A stretch of 57,484 nucleotides of DNA, taken from NCBI GenBank assembly GCA_944393725.1, contig CALYBC010000027.1, positions 1-57,484 on the forward strand, in the 5' to 3' direction. This document shows positions 45,853 to 55,129 of the stretch, piece after piece. The first letter of the stretch is position 1, and the number at the start of each line of letters is the position of its first letter. The position numbers and the translations under genes were made by a program. Below the pieces are notes generated by a model, which worked only from the letters and a program-made list of their open reading frames with translations, did not search any database and had not been told where the DNA came from. Origin of the DNA: an uncultured Alphaproteobacteria bacterium (lineage in GTDB: Bacteria; Pseudomonadota; Alphaproteobacteria; RF32; CAG-239).

Positions 45853-47547
45853 ATGATAGAAGGATTTGAAAAAGAAGGTATATATTTTGTAGCCTTAGGC
45901 GGAGCCGAAGAAGTAGGCTTTAATATGTTTGCCTACATAGTAGACGGCAAAATAATAGTTGTAGATGCCGGATACGGTTTTTTGCAAGATGATTTTCCGG
46001 GGATGGAAATGGGACTTGCCGACGCTTCATTTTTAGAAACATACAAAGATGATATTGAGGCAATGTTTATTACTCATGGTCATGAGGATCACTACGGAGC
46101 CATTGGACATGTTTTACCGCAAATAAATTGCCCCGTGTATGCCAATGACTTTACACTGGGGCATATCAGAGCCCGTCTGAAAGAATATCATCTGGAAAAT
46201 TTTGCAGATTTACACTCGGTAACGGCAAACCCCGTAGTCAAATTACAAAATTTTGCAGTCGAATTTATTTCATTGGTTCACTCAGTTCCTCAGAGTGCCG
46301 GATTGTTTATAAAAACTAAATATGGTAATGTTTTGCACGCTACAGATTGGCGTTTTGATGATGGCAAGACGGCCATGCTGCCGACCGACTACCCTGCGTT
46401 GGAAAGAATATCCCAAGAAGGTGTAAGTTTATATGTCGGCGATTCTACCAATATGGGTAGCGATAAGAAAGAGCCCAGCGAATACGAAATCAGGGAGAGT
46501 TTGATAAAATTGGTACCGACATTGTCAGGGACCATAGTTGCTACTTGTTTTGCCTCTAACATTATGCGTTTGGAAAGCCTGATTTTAGCCGCCGAAGCGG
46601 CCGGACGCACGGCTGTTATCTCCGGTCATTCGCTCAACCAGAATTTTAAAATAGCCAAGGATTGCGGCTACCTGCAAAATTGTCCGCAAGCATTTGATAT
46701 CAAAGATGCCAAAGATATTCCATTAGATAAAATTTTATACATATGTGCCGGCTCGCAAGGCGATTATCGTTCGGCATTAAGCCGTATAGTAAACGGGGAG
46801 AATAAAGATATAACATTGGGAGATGGCGATAATATCATATTTTCATCCAAGATAATCCCCGGTAATGAAGAAAAAATTGAAAGGATGCAAGAAAAACTGC
46901 GTGATGCCGGAGTTGAAGTTATATCAACCGAAGACTATTTAGTTCACGCCTCAGGCCATGCCACTCCGTCGCAGATTTTAGCCATGTATAGGTTGCTGAA
47001 ACCACAGATTGTTATTCCGGTACACGGCGATAAACGCAGCATCAGAGCGCAACGCAAGTTGGCGGTAGAAAACGGGGTCGGTGATGTAATTATAGCTCGT
47101 AACGGAGAGGTTATTCTTATCAAAGATGGTCATGGCGAGGTTGTTTCCGAAATATTTACCCGCAAATTAGGTGTAGATAGGAAACAACTAACTCCGCTGG
47201 ATTCTCAATTAATCAAAAATCGTAAAAGAATAGCTTTTAATTGTTCGGTATTTATCAGTGTCGTATTTTCATCCGATTGGCATTTGCTCGATTTGCAGGT
47301 AAGTTCAATTGATATATTGGAAGAAAACGAGTTTGCTGCTCTACGCGATAAAATAATCGCGGATATTAAGGAAAACATAGATAAAGAGATTGTAAAGCTA
47401 AACGGCAACGAAAATCAAATTAAAGAATATTTGGCTGCCCGCATCCGCCGTCAAATATTAAAGGCAACCGATATCAAGCCGGTTGTTTTTATGCATTTTT
47501 ACAAAGAAGATGCATCATCTGTATCTTCTCCGAATACCGGCAAATAG
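45853..47547 (+). CDS. rnj: Ribonuclease J
   Basis: A metallo-beta-lactamase/beta-CASP ribonuclease, with endo- and 5'-exonuclease activity in RNA decay. Of 564 residues, the zinc site is FITHGHEDHYGAIGHV (about 73-80), LHATDWRFD is motif 4, and ASGHATPSQILAMYRLLKPQIVIPVHG carries the beta-CASP histidines. The C-terminal domain is shorter than in Firmicutes. Its neighbours, birA and the nuo-like genes, are the normal alphaproteobacterial order. The last 49 bases overlap the convergent kinase gene. Confidence 0.95.
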   Translation: MIEGFEKEGIYFVALGGAEEVGFNMFAYIVDGKIIVVDAGYGFLQDDFPGMEMGLADASFLETYKDDIEAMFITHGHEDHYGAIGHVLPQINCPVYANDFTLGHIRARLKEYHLENFADLHSVTANPVVKLQNFAVEFISLVHSVPQSAGLFIKTKYGNVLHATDWRFDDGKTAMLPTDYPALERISQEGVSLYVGDSTNMGSDKKEPSEYEIRESLIKLVPTLSGTIVATCFASNIMRLESLILAAEAAGRTAVISGHSLNQNFKIAKDCGYLQNCPQAFDIKDAKDIPLDKILYICAGSQGDYRSALSRIVNGENKDITLGDGDNIIFSSKIIPGNEEKIERMQEKLRDAGVEVISTEDYLVHASGHATPSQILAMYRLLKPQIVIPVHGDKRSIRAQRKLAVENGVGDVIIARNGEVILIKDGHGEVVSEIFTRKLGVDRKQLTPLDSQLIKNRKRIAFNCSVFISVVFSSDWHLLDLQVSSIDILEENEFAALRDKIIADIKENIDKEIVKLNGNENQIKEYLAARIRRQILKATDIKPVVFMHFYKEDASSVSSPNTGK

Positions 47548-48947
47548 ATTGTGAAAGTTGTTCCGTTATAGCCGTTTGAATTAACGGTGAGATTGCCTTG
47601 GTGTCTGATAATGATATGCTTTGCAATGGCAAGCCCGAGACCGGTTCCTTTAATATTTTTATCCTTGTGTTCTTGCAGGCGATAAAATCTTTCGGTTAAA
47701 CGCGCCAACTTATCCGAAGATATTTTCGGTCCCTTATTGTTAACCGAAATTGCTACGGCTTTTCCTTTGGCAGTCTTAATGGTTTTTGACGGCGGAATTT
47801 TCTCTGCATTATTAATTCTTATTGTAACCTCGGTTCCTTTGGTTCCGTATTTAATGGCGTTATCGGTAAGATTTTGAACGATTTGTTTTATTTGTTGCGC
47901 ATCAGCTCTTATATTTGGAATACTATCCTCTTTAATCAGATGAACAGTCATATCATTGTTTTGAGCCTTAATCTCCATTGACTTAGCCACATCATCCACG
48001 ATTTTAACGGGATCAACGCTGTCTTGCGGCAGTTCATCTTGGTTAAGCTCGATTTTAGATAAAGAGAGCAAATTCTCAATTAAATTTGCCATATATTCGG
48101 CCTGCGTCGCAATAATTTGCAAAAACTTTTGTTGAGCCTCGGGGTCATCTTTGGCAGATGTTTGCAAAGTTTCAACAAATCCGGAAATAACCGAAAGCGG
48201 TGTACGCAATTCATGGCTGGCATTGGCCACAAAATCAGATTGCATTTTCTCAATTTTTAATGATTTTGTAAGGTCATAAATTGATATAACTGCAACCGCT
48301 TTGCCTTTTGAAATCCAAGGCAACTGCTTGATATGAGCATATAGTTTTTGATCAATCGGTTCTTCAACATAAAAAACCAGGTTTTCGGAAGTAGATTCCC
48401 GGTTTAAGACTCTGGAGACTGCATTTATAAAATTATTAGAATGAAAGACCTTATCAATGTTTTTGTCGGCAATTTTTTCACCGAAGGCTGAGCGAGCCGA
48501 AAGATTTGCTCCTAAGATATTTCCGCTCCTGTCAATAACCAAAATAGGGTCAGGCAGGCTGTCCAATACGGCGGTATCTGAAATGGTTTGAGCTTCCAAA
48601 ATGTCAGCTTTTTGCGTCCAGAAATGGTGCATATTATTTATTGCCGCAACCAGCTCTTTAGTTTCTTCTTCCGACAAAGAAATCAGATCTTTTTCGGTAA
48701 TTTCACCTTTGGCCATTTTAGATACATATTTTTTGATTTGCTGCAATTCAAAGGTTAGCGGAAACAACAAGGCGATGTTAAATAACACAACGGCAGCCAT
48801 AGAGATGATTGCCAGTATGGGGTCGACCAGATTAAAAGCCGATAATGTAACGAACACCAAGGCTGTGGGAAAGCTCAAAAACAAAACTCTTTCAACAAAC
48901 TGGGTATTTTTTTCAAAGCCGAGAGATTTTCTGGATTTTTCAAACAT
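47499..48947 (-). CDS. PhoR-like sensor histidine kinase
   Basis: A 482-residue histidine kinase. Two membrane helices are at the N-terminus (about 25-70, FLSFPTALVFVTLSAF and IISMAAVVLFNIALLFPLTF) with almost no periplasmic loop, then a PAS domain (AVLDSLPDPILVIDRSGNILGANLSARSAFG), HisKA (FVANASHELRTPLSVISGF, phospho-His) and HATPase (NLTDNAIKYG, GTGLGLAIAKHI). This PhoR layout normally signals phosphate starvation with PhoB, which is not adjacent; so the input is not certain. It is divergent from mutS and overlaps the rnj end. Confidence 0.9.
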   Translation of the reverse strand: MFEKSRKSLGFEKNTQFVERVLFLSFPTALVFVTLSAFNLVDPILAIISMAAVVLFNIALLFPLTFELQQIKKYVSKMAKGEITEKDLISLSEEETKELVAAINNMHHFWTQKADILEAQTISDTAVLDSLPDPILVIDRSGNILGANLSARSAFGEKIADKNIDKVFHSNNFINAVSRVLNRESTSENLVFYVEEPIDQKLYAHIKQLPWISKGKAVAVISIYDLTKSLKIEKMQSDFVANASHELRTPLSVISGFVETLQTSAKDDPEAQQKFLQIIATQAEYMANLIENLLSLSKIELNQDELPQDSVDPVKIVDDVAKSMEIKAQNNDMTVHLIKEDSIPNIRADAQQIKQIVQNLTDNAIKYGTKGTEVTIRINNAEKIPPSKTIKTAKGKAVAISVNNKGPKISSDKLARLTERFYRLQEHKDKNIKGTGLGLAIAKHIIIRHQGNLTVNSNGYNGTTFTIYLPVFGEDTDDASSL

Positions 48948-49046
48948 CGGATTATCCCACCTTAAAAAAATGTTCTAGACCAAAGTATTAAAATATAATA
49001 ATATACAACAAGTTTAAAAATAATAAATTTTTAAAGAGAAAGATTA

Positions 49047-51722
49047 ATGGAAACCGATTTTGAAAAATTGTCGTCATTAACCCCGATGATGTCGCAGTAT
49101 ATGGCCATCAAAAAAGAGTATAAAGACTATTTGTTGTTTTATCGGATGGGGGATTTTTACGAGCTGTTTTTAGACGATGCCGTTAAGGCTTCACAGGCGT
49201 TGGATATAGCTCTAACCAAAAGAGGAAAGTTAGACGGAGCTGATGTCCCGATGTGCGGGGTCCCGTTTCATGCTTATGAGAGTTATTTGGCCAAGTTAAT
49301 CAGACAAGGCTACAAGGTGGCAATTTGTGAGCAGACCGAAGATCCTAAAGAAGCCAAAAAACGCGGTTCAAAGTCGGTGGTCAGAAGAGAAGTTATCAGG
49401 CTCGTAACCGCGGGAACTCTGACGGAAGATCCGTTGCTTGAGGCCAAACGCAACAATTTTTTGATGTCGGTTTCAAAAATCGGTGATGTTATGGGGTTTG
49501 CCTGGTTGGATATATCCACCGGAGAATTTTTCACCCAAGAATTTACGGTAAAAGCTGCAGATGATGAAACCGTATTGGCCGGAGTTTTGAGTCGCCTTCA
49601 ACCGGTAGAATTGGTTATATCCGATTCATATTTGCATAATCCGGCAATTTTCGGGGTAATGAAAAATTATAAAGAACAGTTGAGTGTGTGGCCGGAAGAA
49701 AGATTTGACAGTATCAATGCCGAAAAGAACTTGCACATATTTTTTCAGGTTAATACGCTGGACGCATTTGGTAATTTTTCAAGGGCAGAGGTAAGTGCGG
49801 CCGGTAGTCTTATTGATTATGTCGAAACCTCGCAAAAAGGAAAGATACCGCTGCTGCAACATCCGCAAAAAATAATTGATGACGAGTTTATGGAGATAGA
49901 TGGTGCTACTCGGCGTTCTTTGGAGTTGACCGACAGCTTATCCGGCGATAAGTCAAGTTGCTTGCTCAAGGTTATTGATCGTACTCAAACCTCGTCAGGA
50001 GGCAGACTCTTGGCCGCCAGAGTTGCCAACCCGTTACGCAATATAAAAGCAATCAATGAGAGATTGGATGTCGTAGAATTTTTTATCAATGACAATTCAC
50101 TAAGAGCAGAGGTCAGGGAGCTGTTAAAATCGGTTGCTGACATAGGTCGTTGCGTATCTAGATTGAGCTTGGGACGCGGTGGTCCGAGAGATTTATTAAG
50201 TATCAAAAATACCTTGCAACAGGTTCCGCAACTTCGCAATATAATTCACTTTAGCAAGGGTGATGATTTGGTGGGTATTCCCGAAGCTCTTGTTCGCATA
50301 TGTTCGGATTTAGGCGAACATTCCGTATTGATTTCTAAGCTTTCGGAGGCTCTAAAAGAAGATGATTTACCGCTTTTGAGCCGCGATGGAGGTTTTATTA
50401 AGACCGGATATTCGGCGGCATTAGATGAGTTAAGGCTGCTCAAAGACGACAGTCATAAGTTGATAGTTGATTTGCAGGGTAAATACATAGAAAAGACCGG
50501 TATCAGCCACCTTAAGGTTAAATTTAATAATGTGATTGGTTATTTTATCGAGGTTCCGGCCAAGAATGCGGCTCAGATAATGGAAGACAAAGATTTTATC
50601 TTTCGCCAATCGGTATTAAGTGCTTCCAGATTTACCACGGTTGAATTGACCGAGCTTGAAGATAAGATTCGCGGAGCGGCCGATAAAGCCCTGGCTTTAG
50701 AGTTAATGCTGTATGATGAATTAGTCGATTCGATAAAAGCATCATCAGACGACATCATAAAAACGGCTAATGCTTTGGCTGAGATAGATGTTGCGGCTGG
50801 ACTGGCTGATTTGGCAATAGAATATGATTATTGCCGCCCGATAGTAGACGATAGTTTGATTTTTGAAGTAAAGGATGGTAGGCACCCCGTCGTTGAGCAA
50901 TCATTGCGTAAAGAAAATGCCGCAAATTTTGTAAGTAATGATTGTTATATGGACGAGAAAAGTAATTTATGGCTTTTAACCGGTCCGAATATGGCCGGTA
51001 AGTCTACCTATTTAAGGCAAAATGCGATTATTGCGATAATGGCACAAATGGGATCTTATGTTCCGTGTTCTTCGGCTCATATCGGAATTATTGATAAGAT
51101 TTTCTCTCGTGTCGGAGCCTCTGATGATTTGGCCAAGGGTCGTTCGACATTTATGGTCGAGATGGTAGAAACGGCCAGTATCCTAAATCAGGCAGACGAG
51201 CGCTCGTTTGTCATACTAGATGAAATTGGTCGCGGTACGGCGACTTTTGACGGTTTGTCGATAGCCTGGGCGGTGGTTGAATATTTACACGAGATAAATC
51301 GTTGCCGCACTTTATTTGCCACCCACTATCACGAGCTCACCAGTTTGAGCGGAAAATTGGCTAGATTAAGCTTGCACTGCATGAAAATAAAAGAATTCAA
51401 TGACGAAGTAATTCTCTTGCACGAGGTAATGGACGGGGCCGCCGATCGCAGCTATGGTATTCATGTCGCTAAATTGGCCGGACTTCCTAAAACGGTTCTG
51501 AAAAGAGCCGACCAGGTTTTGCATAATCTGGAAAGGCAAGGAAAAGGAATGTCGGCCAAAGAAGTTGCGGATGATTTACCGCTGTTCTCATGCCTCAAAG
51601 AAAAAGTCGAGGTTAGGGTAGAAGAAAGCGCCGTAACTAAAGAATTAAAAAAGCTCAATCCTGATGATTTAAGCCCCAGAGAGGCGTTAGAAAAGTTATA
51701 TGAATTAAAGAAGTTGCTTTAA
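49047..51722 (+). CDS. mutS: DNA mismatch repair protein MutS
   Basis: MutS recognises mismatches and short loops and starts repair with MutL. Of 891 residues, the start PMMSQYMAIKKEYKDYLLFYRMGDFYELF holds the mismatch motif (F-X-E as FYEL). The Walker A is GPNMAGKST at about 647, followed by RGTATFDGLSIAWAV and ATHYHEL. The length and C-terminal dimer helix (LSPREALEKLYELKKLL) are standard. AGAGAAAG lies before the ATG. It is a single gene divergent from the kinase and ends at a hairpin. Confidence 0.98.
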   Translation: METDFEKLSSLTPMMSQYMAIKKEYKDYLLFYRMGDFYELFLDDAVKASQALDIALTKRGKLDGADVPMCGVPFHAYESYLAKLIRQGYKVAICEQTEDPKEAKKRGSKSVVRREVIRLVTAGTLTEDPLLEAKRNNFLMSVSKIGDVMGFAWLDISTGEFFTQEFTVKAADDETVLAGVLSRLQPVELVISDSYLHNPAIFGVMKNYKEQLSVWPEERFDSINAEKNLHIFFQVNTLDAFGNFSRAEVSAAGSLIDYVETSQKGKIPLLQHPQKIIDDEFMEIDGATRRSLELTDSLSGDKSSCLLKVIDRTQTSSGGRLLAARVANPLRNIKAINERLDVVEFFINDNSLRAEVRELLKSVADIGRCVSRLSLGRGGPRDLLSIKNTLQQVPQLRNIIHFSKGDDLVGIPEALVRICSDLGEHSVLISKLSEALKEDDLPLLSRDGGFIKTGYSAALDELRLLKDDSHKLIVDLQGKYIEKTGISHLKVKFNNVIGYFIEVPAKNAAQIMEDKDFIFRQSVLSASRFTTVELTELEDKIRGAADKALALELMLYDELVDSIKASSDDIIKTANALAEIDVAAGLADLAIEYDYCRPIVDDSLIFEVKDGRHPVVEQSLRKENAANFVSNDCYMDEKSNLWLLTGPNMAGKSTYLRQNAIIAIMAQMGSYVPCSSAHIGIIDKIFSRVGASDDLAKGRSTFMVEMVETASILNQADERSFVILDEIGRGTATFDGLSIAWAVVEYLHEINRCRTLFATHYHELTSLSGKLARLSLHCMKIKEFNDEVILLHEVMDGAADRSYGIHVAKLAGLPKTVLKRADQVLHNLERQGKGMSAKEVADDLPLFSCLKEKVEVRVEESAVTKELKKLNPDDLSPREALEKLYELKKLL

Positions 51723-51728
51723 AAGAAA

Positions 51729-51758
51729 AAAAGCCGGAAATAAAAATCTCCGGCTTTT
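51729..51758. terminator. Terminator between mutS and rubredoxin gene
   Basis: AAAAGCCGGA (51729-51738) pairs with TCCGGCTTTT (51749-51758), 6 bases after the mutS stop codon and in front of the end of the rubredoxin gene; it works in both directions. Confidence 0.82.
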
Positions 51759-51760
51759 AA

Positions 51761-51898
51761 TTATTCAGCGTCTCTTTGTTCAAAGAAAGATTTATCTACG
51801 CCGCAAACCGGACAAGTCCAATCTTCGGGTAATTCTTCAAACGGAGTTTCACCGTCATATACATAGTTGCAAACTGTGCAAACCCATTGTTTAGCCAT
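51761..51898 (-). CDS. Rubredoxin
   Basis: A 45-residue iron-sulfur protein. On the minus strand the start is [17 protein letters not shown] and the second knuckle [15 protein letters not shown]; the two CxxC pairs bind one iron. Rubredoxins carry single electrons; in anaerobes they often serve flavodiiron proteins or rubrerythrin in removing oxygen or NO. It overlaps the flavin reductase-like gene by 8 bases, so the two are translated together. It is too short for many gene callers' default track. Confidence 0.93.
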   Translation of the reverse strand: MAKQWVCTVCNYVYDGETPFEELPEDWTCPVCGVDKSFFEQRDAE

Positions 51899-52406
51899 TA
51901 TTTTTCTCCTTTATTTGTTGTTGAAAAGCTTTGATTACATCATTTTTGAAATATTTGCGATAATCTTCATAGAGAAGATTGTCATCATCACGCAAATTAG
52001 CTGTGTCGGTAATTTCGGCAATAAAAACCGTATTACTTTCTAAGGGGTAGGAATGAACAACTTTGGCCGTAATATGAGCCAAAGCATTTTTCAAAACCGG
52101 CAATCCGTTCAGGGTTTCGTGTTCAACACTATCCCATTTGTTAATAGTTTTCGATGATTGGAAACCGAAATTTGCCACAACAAAGGGGTCGATATCTTTC
52201 GGTAATACGGAAATAGAAAATTCTTTGCTTTTTTCAAGGCAAGATTTGGTATAGCTGGCATTGCCGCAAGAAACAGCCAAAGCCGCAGGTTTATTTGCGG
52301 CAATCATGACGGCATCGACAATACTGCCGACATCTCTGCCATTGTCTTTAGCTCCCAAGACATACAAACCGAGCGACACTTTGAATAAGGCATTCCAATC
52401 AATCAT
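51891..52406 (-). CDS. Flavin reductase-like (FMN-binding) protein
   Basis: A 171-residue protein with the flavin reductase-like split-barrel fold: [47 protein letters not shown] near the start and [21 protein letters not shown]. This is the N-terminal half of high-molecular-weight rubredoxin (Hrb) in anaerobes, there fused to rubredoxin; here the two are separate overlapping genes. ATG 52406 has GGGAG upstream. Confidence 0.85.
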   Translation of the reverse strand: MIDWNALFKVSLGLYVLGAKDNGRDVGSIVDAVMIAANKPAALAVSCGNASYTKSCLEKSKEFSISVLPKDIDPFVVANFGFQSSKTINKWDSVEHETLNGLPVLKNALAHITAKVVHSYPLESNTVFIAEITDTANLRDDDNLLYEDYRKYFKNDVIKAFQQQIKEKNNG

Positions 52407-52467
52407 AATAAAATCTCCCACACAAACGATGTATTAAAATATAAAATGCTTTATAAAAAAATCAATA

Positions 52468-52665
52468 TCAATAATGCGGCGGGGGAGTTTCTTCTTCCAA
52501 AGGCTTCACCACATCTTTGTTAATTTGGTTTAAGAGGTATTTATTAATCTTGATAAGTTCATCAATTTTTTTACCTTGCTCAAATACGACATCGCTGAGT
52601 TCTTCAATAGTTTTTTCGTGATTGGCGATAGCCGATTCAATATCGCAGAGTCTTTGTTCCGACAT
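52468..52665 (-). CDS. slyX: SlyX-family protein
   Basis: A 65-residue coiled coil, MSEQRLCDIESAIANHEKTIEELSDVVFEQGKKIDELIKIN, with the family's closing EETPPPHY. The function of SlyX is unknown. ATG 52665 is preferred; an upstream frame adds 21 hydrophobic residues without a family match. Confidence 0.88.
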   Translation of the reverse strand: MSEQRLCDIESAIANHEKTIEELSDVVFEQGKKIDELIKINKYLLNQINKDVVKPLEEETPPPHY

Positions 52666-52833
52666 GATAAATTCCATATATGTTAAAACTATCGGAAATG
52701 ATAGCATTTTAGCAAAAAATAGCAACAAGAATATGAAAGTTGAAAATAGAGATGTATAATTTTTATAAAAAAATAAAAAATTTTGCTTGAGTTATAAAAA
52801 AAATATGCTACAACTAACGAGCGTTAAGCGCGA

Positions 52834-52910
52834 CGGATTGTAGTTCAGCCTGGTAGAACGCTTCGTTCGGGACGAAGAGGTCGCTGGTTCGAGTCCAGTC
52901 AATCCGACCA
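52834..52910 (+). tRNA. tRNA-Pro (CGG)
   Basis: A 77-base tRNA with acceptor CGGATTG/CAATCCG, anticodon arm CTTCG-TTCGGGA-CGAAG (anticodon CGG), T-arm CTGGTTCGAGTCCAG and an encoded CCA. A hairpin terminator follows at once. Confidence 0.96.
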
Positions 52911-53187
52911 TAAAAAATCCACCCTTTACGGGTGGTTTTTTTATGGTCGTAATTAAGGCTTCTCGAAGCTTTCGCGGGGCTGGTTCGACTACCAGCGGCA
53001 GGCAGACTAGGGGATGCCGGTGGCTTTTTTATAAAAAGCCAGCCGCGCAGAGGCAACTCGAACGAAGTGAAGAGTAGTCCAGTCAATCCTTTCCACTAAA
53101 AAATCCACCCTTTACGGGTGGTTTTTTTATGGTCGTAATTAAGGCTTCTCGAAGCTTTCGCGGGGCTGGTTCGACTACCAACGGCAT
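52892..53187. repeat. Tandem duplication of tRNA-Pro 3' end, terminator and flank
   Basis: AGTCCAGTCAATCC from the tRNA's 3' end (52892-52905) recurs at 53076-53089, followed in both copies by the same terminator and about 65 bases of flank ending in GGGCTGGTTCGACTACCA. The second copy has no tRNA body in front. The flank itself resembles the T-arm of the tRNA. The segment between contains a further hairpin (GGCTTTTTTATAAAAAGCC). There is no gene here. Confidence 0.8.
52912..52942 (+). terminator. Terminator of tRNA-Pro
   Basis: CCACCC (52919-52924) pairs with GGGTGG (52930-52935) and is followed by seven T. An identical copy lies 186 bases further on at 53098-53128. Confidence 0.85.
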
Positions 53188-53191
53188 AGTG

Positions 53192-53722
53192 TTATTTTAC
53201 CATGGTTATATATTTTGGCGGGATAACACCACCTTTTATGACCAACAAATAATATGGCACCACGGAAAACCTAAGCCCAAGTTCATCGTCACATACACTC
53301 CAGTCAACCGGAGAAGTATCAATATCGTTGATTGAACCTAATTTAATCAATTGTTCGTCTACATCTTGCGGCATTTCTTTATTTAGATTAGGCTTTAGTG
53401 CCGGAGATACATAAACCGCCTCAATCAAGCCATCTTTATCCAAGGCCGAAACATCTATGGCAAACAAATCCGCTCCCTCAATAAACCCCTTAAACATTTT
53501 TTCGCTTTTTTCAGTCCATTTAATCGGTTCCGAAAACCCTCTGACAGTACGGCTTCGGCCGGTAAAACAATTTTCCATCCACCTGACTACTCCCTCGTGA
53601 GTGGTTTCTCCGCCGGTTCTCTTGTAGTAATAATGTAAATCAGCTTTTGGGTTATTGGCCAAAGACAAAATTCCTTCACTTAGAGCAGTATTCCCTTTTG
53701 TTATGTAATGGTACAATATCAC
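53192..53722 (-). CDS. Hypothetical protein
   Basis: A 176-residue soluble protein I cannot place with a function. It starts MILYHYITKGNTALSEGILSLANNPKADLHYYYKRTGG and has a cluster of polar conserved-looking blocks (THEGVVRWMENCFTGRSRTVRGFSEPIKW, DTSPVDWSVCDDELG, VIKGGVIPPKYI). YHYI and the R/Y-rich start resemble proteins that fold around a nucleotide-binding pocket, but no enzyme motif is sure. It adjoins the tRNA-Pro repeat, so it may be part of an inserted piece. Confidence 0.65.
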   Translation of the reverse strand: MILYHYITKGNTALSEGILSLANNPKADLHYYYKRTGGETTHEGVVRWMENCFTGRSRTVRGFSEPIKWTEKSEKMFKGFIEGADLFAIDVSALDKDGLIEAVYVSPALKPNLNKEMPQDVDEQLIKLGSINDIDTSPVDWSVCDDELGLRFSVVPYYLLVIKGGVIPPKYITMVK

Positions 53723-53800
53723 GATATTACATCTCCGCGTTTATGGTATTTCTTATTTTGTTTCGCACGATAGCATATTTTATAATACGAGGCTACAAAA

Positions 53801-54964
53801 TCAGCTTCCGCTTTTTATGATACCGGCACCGAATTTATTTTCCAACTGGTCAATAATCCGCGAAAGTTTATCATCTTCGGGTTCATTGTCATCAAAGAAA
53901 GAAAATTGCCGGCTTTTTCCGAAATTAAGTTTGGCCAAAGTAATGCCAGTTGCACGGTAAATTATCCCGCGTTTATATAATTTATCCAAGAGTACGTGAG
54001 CGGATTCTCGCAAAGTTCTTTCAGAATTGGTAGGCTTATCAAGCTTAGTTTCAGCCTGATAAACCGCAAAGTCCTTGGTTCTGAGCATAACCGCCAGATT
54101 AGAACAATATCCGTCCCACATCCTGAGCCTTTTGGAGGCATTATGAATGTGCTCGCTCAAAGTCGAATGCAGAAAGGTTATATCGGAGGAAAATTCGGCA
54201 AAAGCAGCGGTGTCTTGAATCGATTGCGGTGGTTCGGGCAGGGGATTAACCAAAGATACGGTTTCGCCCAAAAGTTCGTGTTTGAGTGAAACTCCGTTGA
54301 CTCCGAAAGTTTGTTTAAGCCAGCTATCGGAACGCACCACAAAATCTTTTATGGTGTAAATACCGTTATAGTTAAGGTGCTTAAAGTTTTCTTTTCCGAT
54401 TCCGCTTACCGTGTCGATTTGTTCATTGCCGATTTTGGCTAAGATTTTATCAACTTCCGGTCTGATGACATAGATACCTAAGGTCTTTTTGGCTTTGTCG
54501 CTGGCCAGTTTTGCCAATGTTTTTGATGAGCTAAGCCCGATTGAAACCGGAATTTTGGTGCGTTTGAGAATTTCGTTTCTGATATTGGTAATAAACTGCG
54601 TGTAAGATGTATGATGAATTTCATTAAATCCGGTGACATCGGCAAAAGCTTCATCAACCGACATCACTTCCACATCTGGGGTAAAATCACGAATTGTATC
54701 CATAACTTTTTGTGAAATCCCGTGATATAATGAGTGATGAGCCGGAATGCAAATTGCTTCCGGATGCTCGACTTTTGTCTTAAAATAAGGCTCTCCCATT
54801 TTAACGCCGATGGCTTTGGCTTCTTTTGAACGCGAAACGATTATTCCTTTGTCTCCGCCTCCGGTCATAACGCAAACGGGTTTTCCTTGCAAGGAGGGAT
54901 TTTTAACTCTCTCGCAAGAAACAAAAAAGCAATCACAATCTACCAAGGCAATTATTCGTTTCAT
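53801..54964 (-). CDS. Y-family DNA polymerase (DinB/UmuC type)
   Basis: A translesion polymerase of 387 residues. The catalytic aspartate region is ALVDCDCFFVSCERV (D9) and MSVDEAFADV (D104, E105). GIIVSRSKEAKAIGVKMGEPYF is shared with UmuC-like enzymes; VSGIGKENFKHLNYNGIYTIKDF is the HhH region. I cannot decide between DinB and UmuC subfamily; no UmuD gene is near. A LexA box touches the start codon, so the gene is likely SOS-induced. Confidence 0.9.
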   Translation of the reverse strand: MKRIIALVDCDCFFVSCERVKNPSLQGKPVCVMTGGGDKGIIVSRSKEAKAIGVKMGEPYFKTKVEHPEAICIPAHHSLYHGISQKVMDTIRDFTPDVEVMSVDEAFADVTGFNEIHHTSYTQFITNIRNEILKRTKIPVSIGLSSSKTLAKLASDKAKKTLGIYVIRPEVDKILAKIGNEQIDTVSGIGKENFKHLNYNGIYTIKDFVVRSDSWLKQTFGVNGVSLKHELLGETVSLVNPLPEPPQSIQDTAAFAEFSSDITFLHSTLSEHIHNASKRLRMWDGYCSNLAVMLRTKDFAVYQAETKLDKPTNSERTLRESAHVLLDKLYKRGIIYRATGITLAKLNFGKSRQFSFFDDNEPEDDKLSRIIDQLENKFGAGIIKSGS

Positions 54965-54965
54965 A

Positions 54966-54980
54966 GAACAATATTAGAAC
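54966..54980 (-). promoter_or_regulatory. LexA (SOS) box before the Y-family polymerase gene
   Basis: On the minus strand GTTC-TAATATT-GTTC, a direct repeat with N7, ends 2 bases from the ATG at 54964. It is the same form as the recA box and fits the alphaproteobacterial LexA site. Confidence 0.78.
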
Positions 54981-55129
54981 GCAATTCCGACAAAGTCAAA
55001 TATTATGCAATCAAGACGGTGCATAAATATATCTTCAATCAAATTTAGAAAATATTGCAATATAAACTTGCCAAGATGAAAAACAAATGTTTATATAAAA
55101 CCATATCAATAACAAAAAGGATGAAGCAG

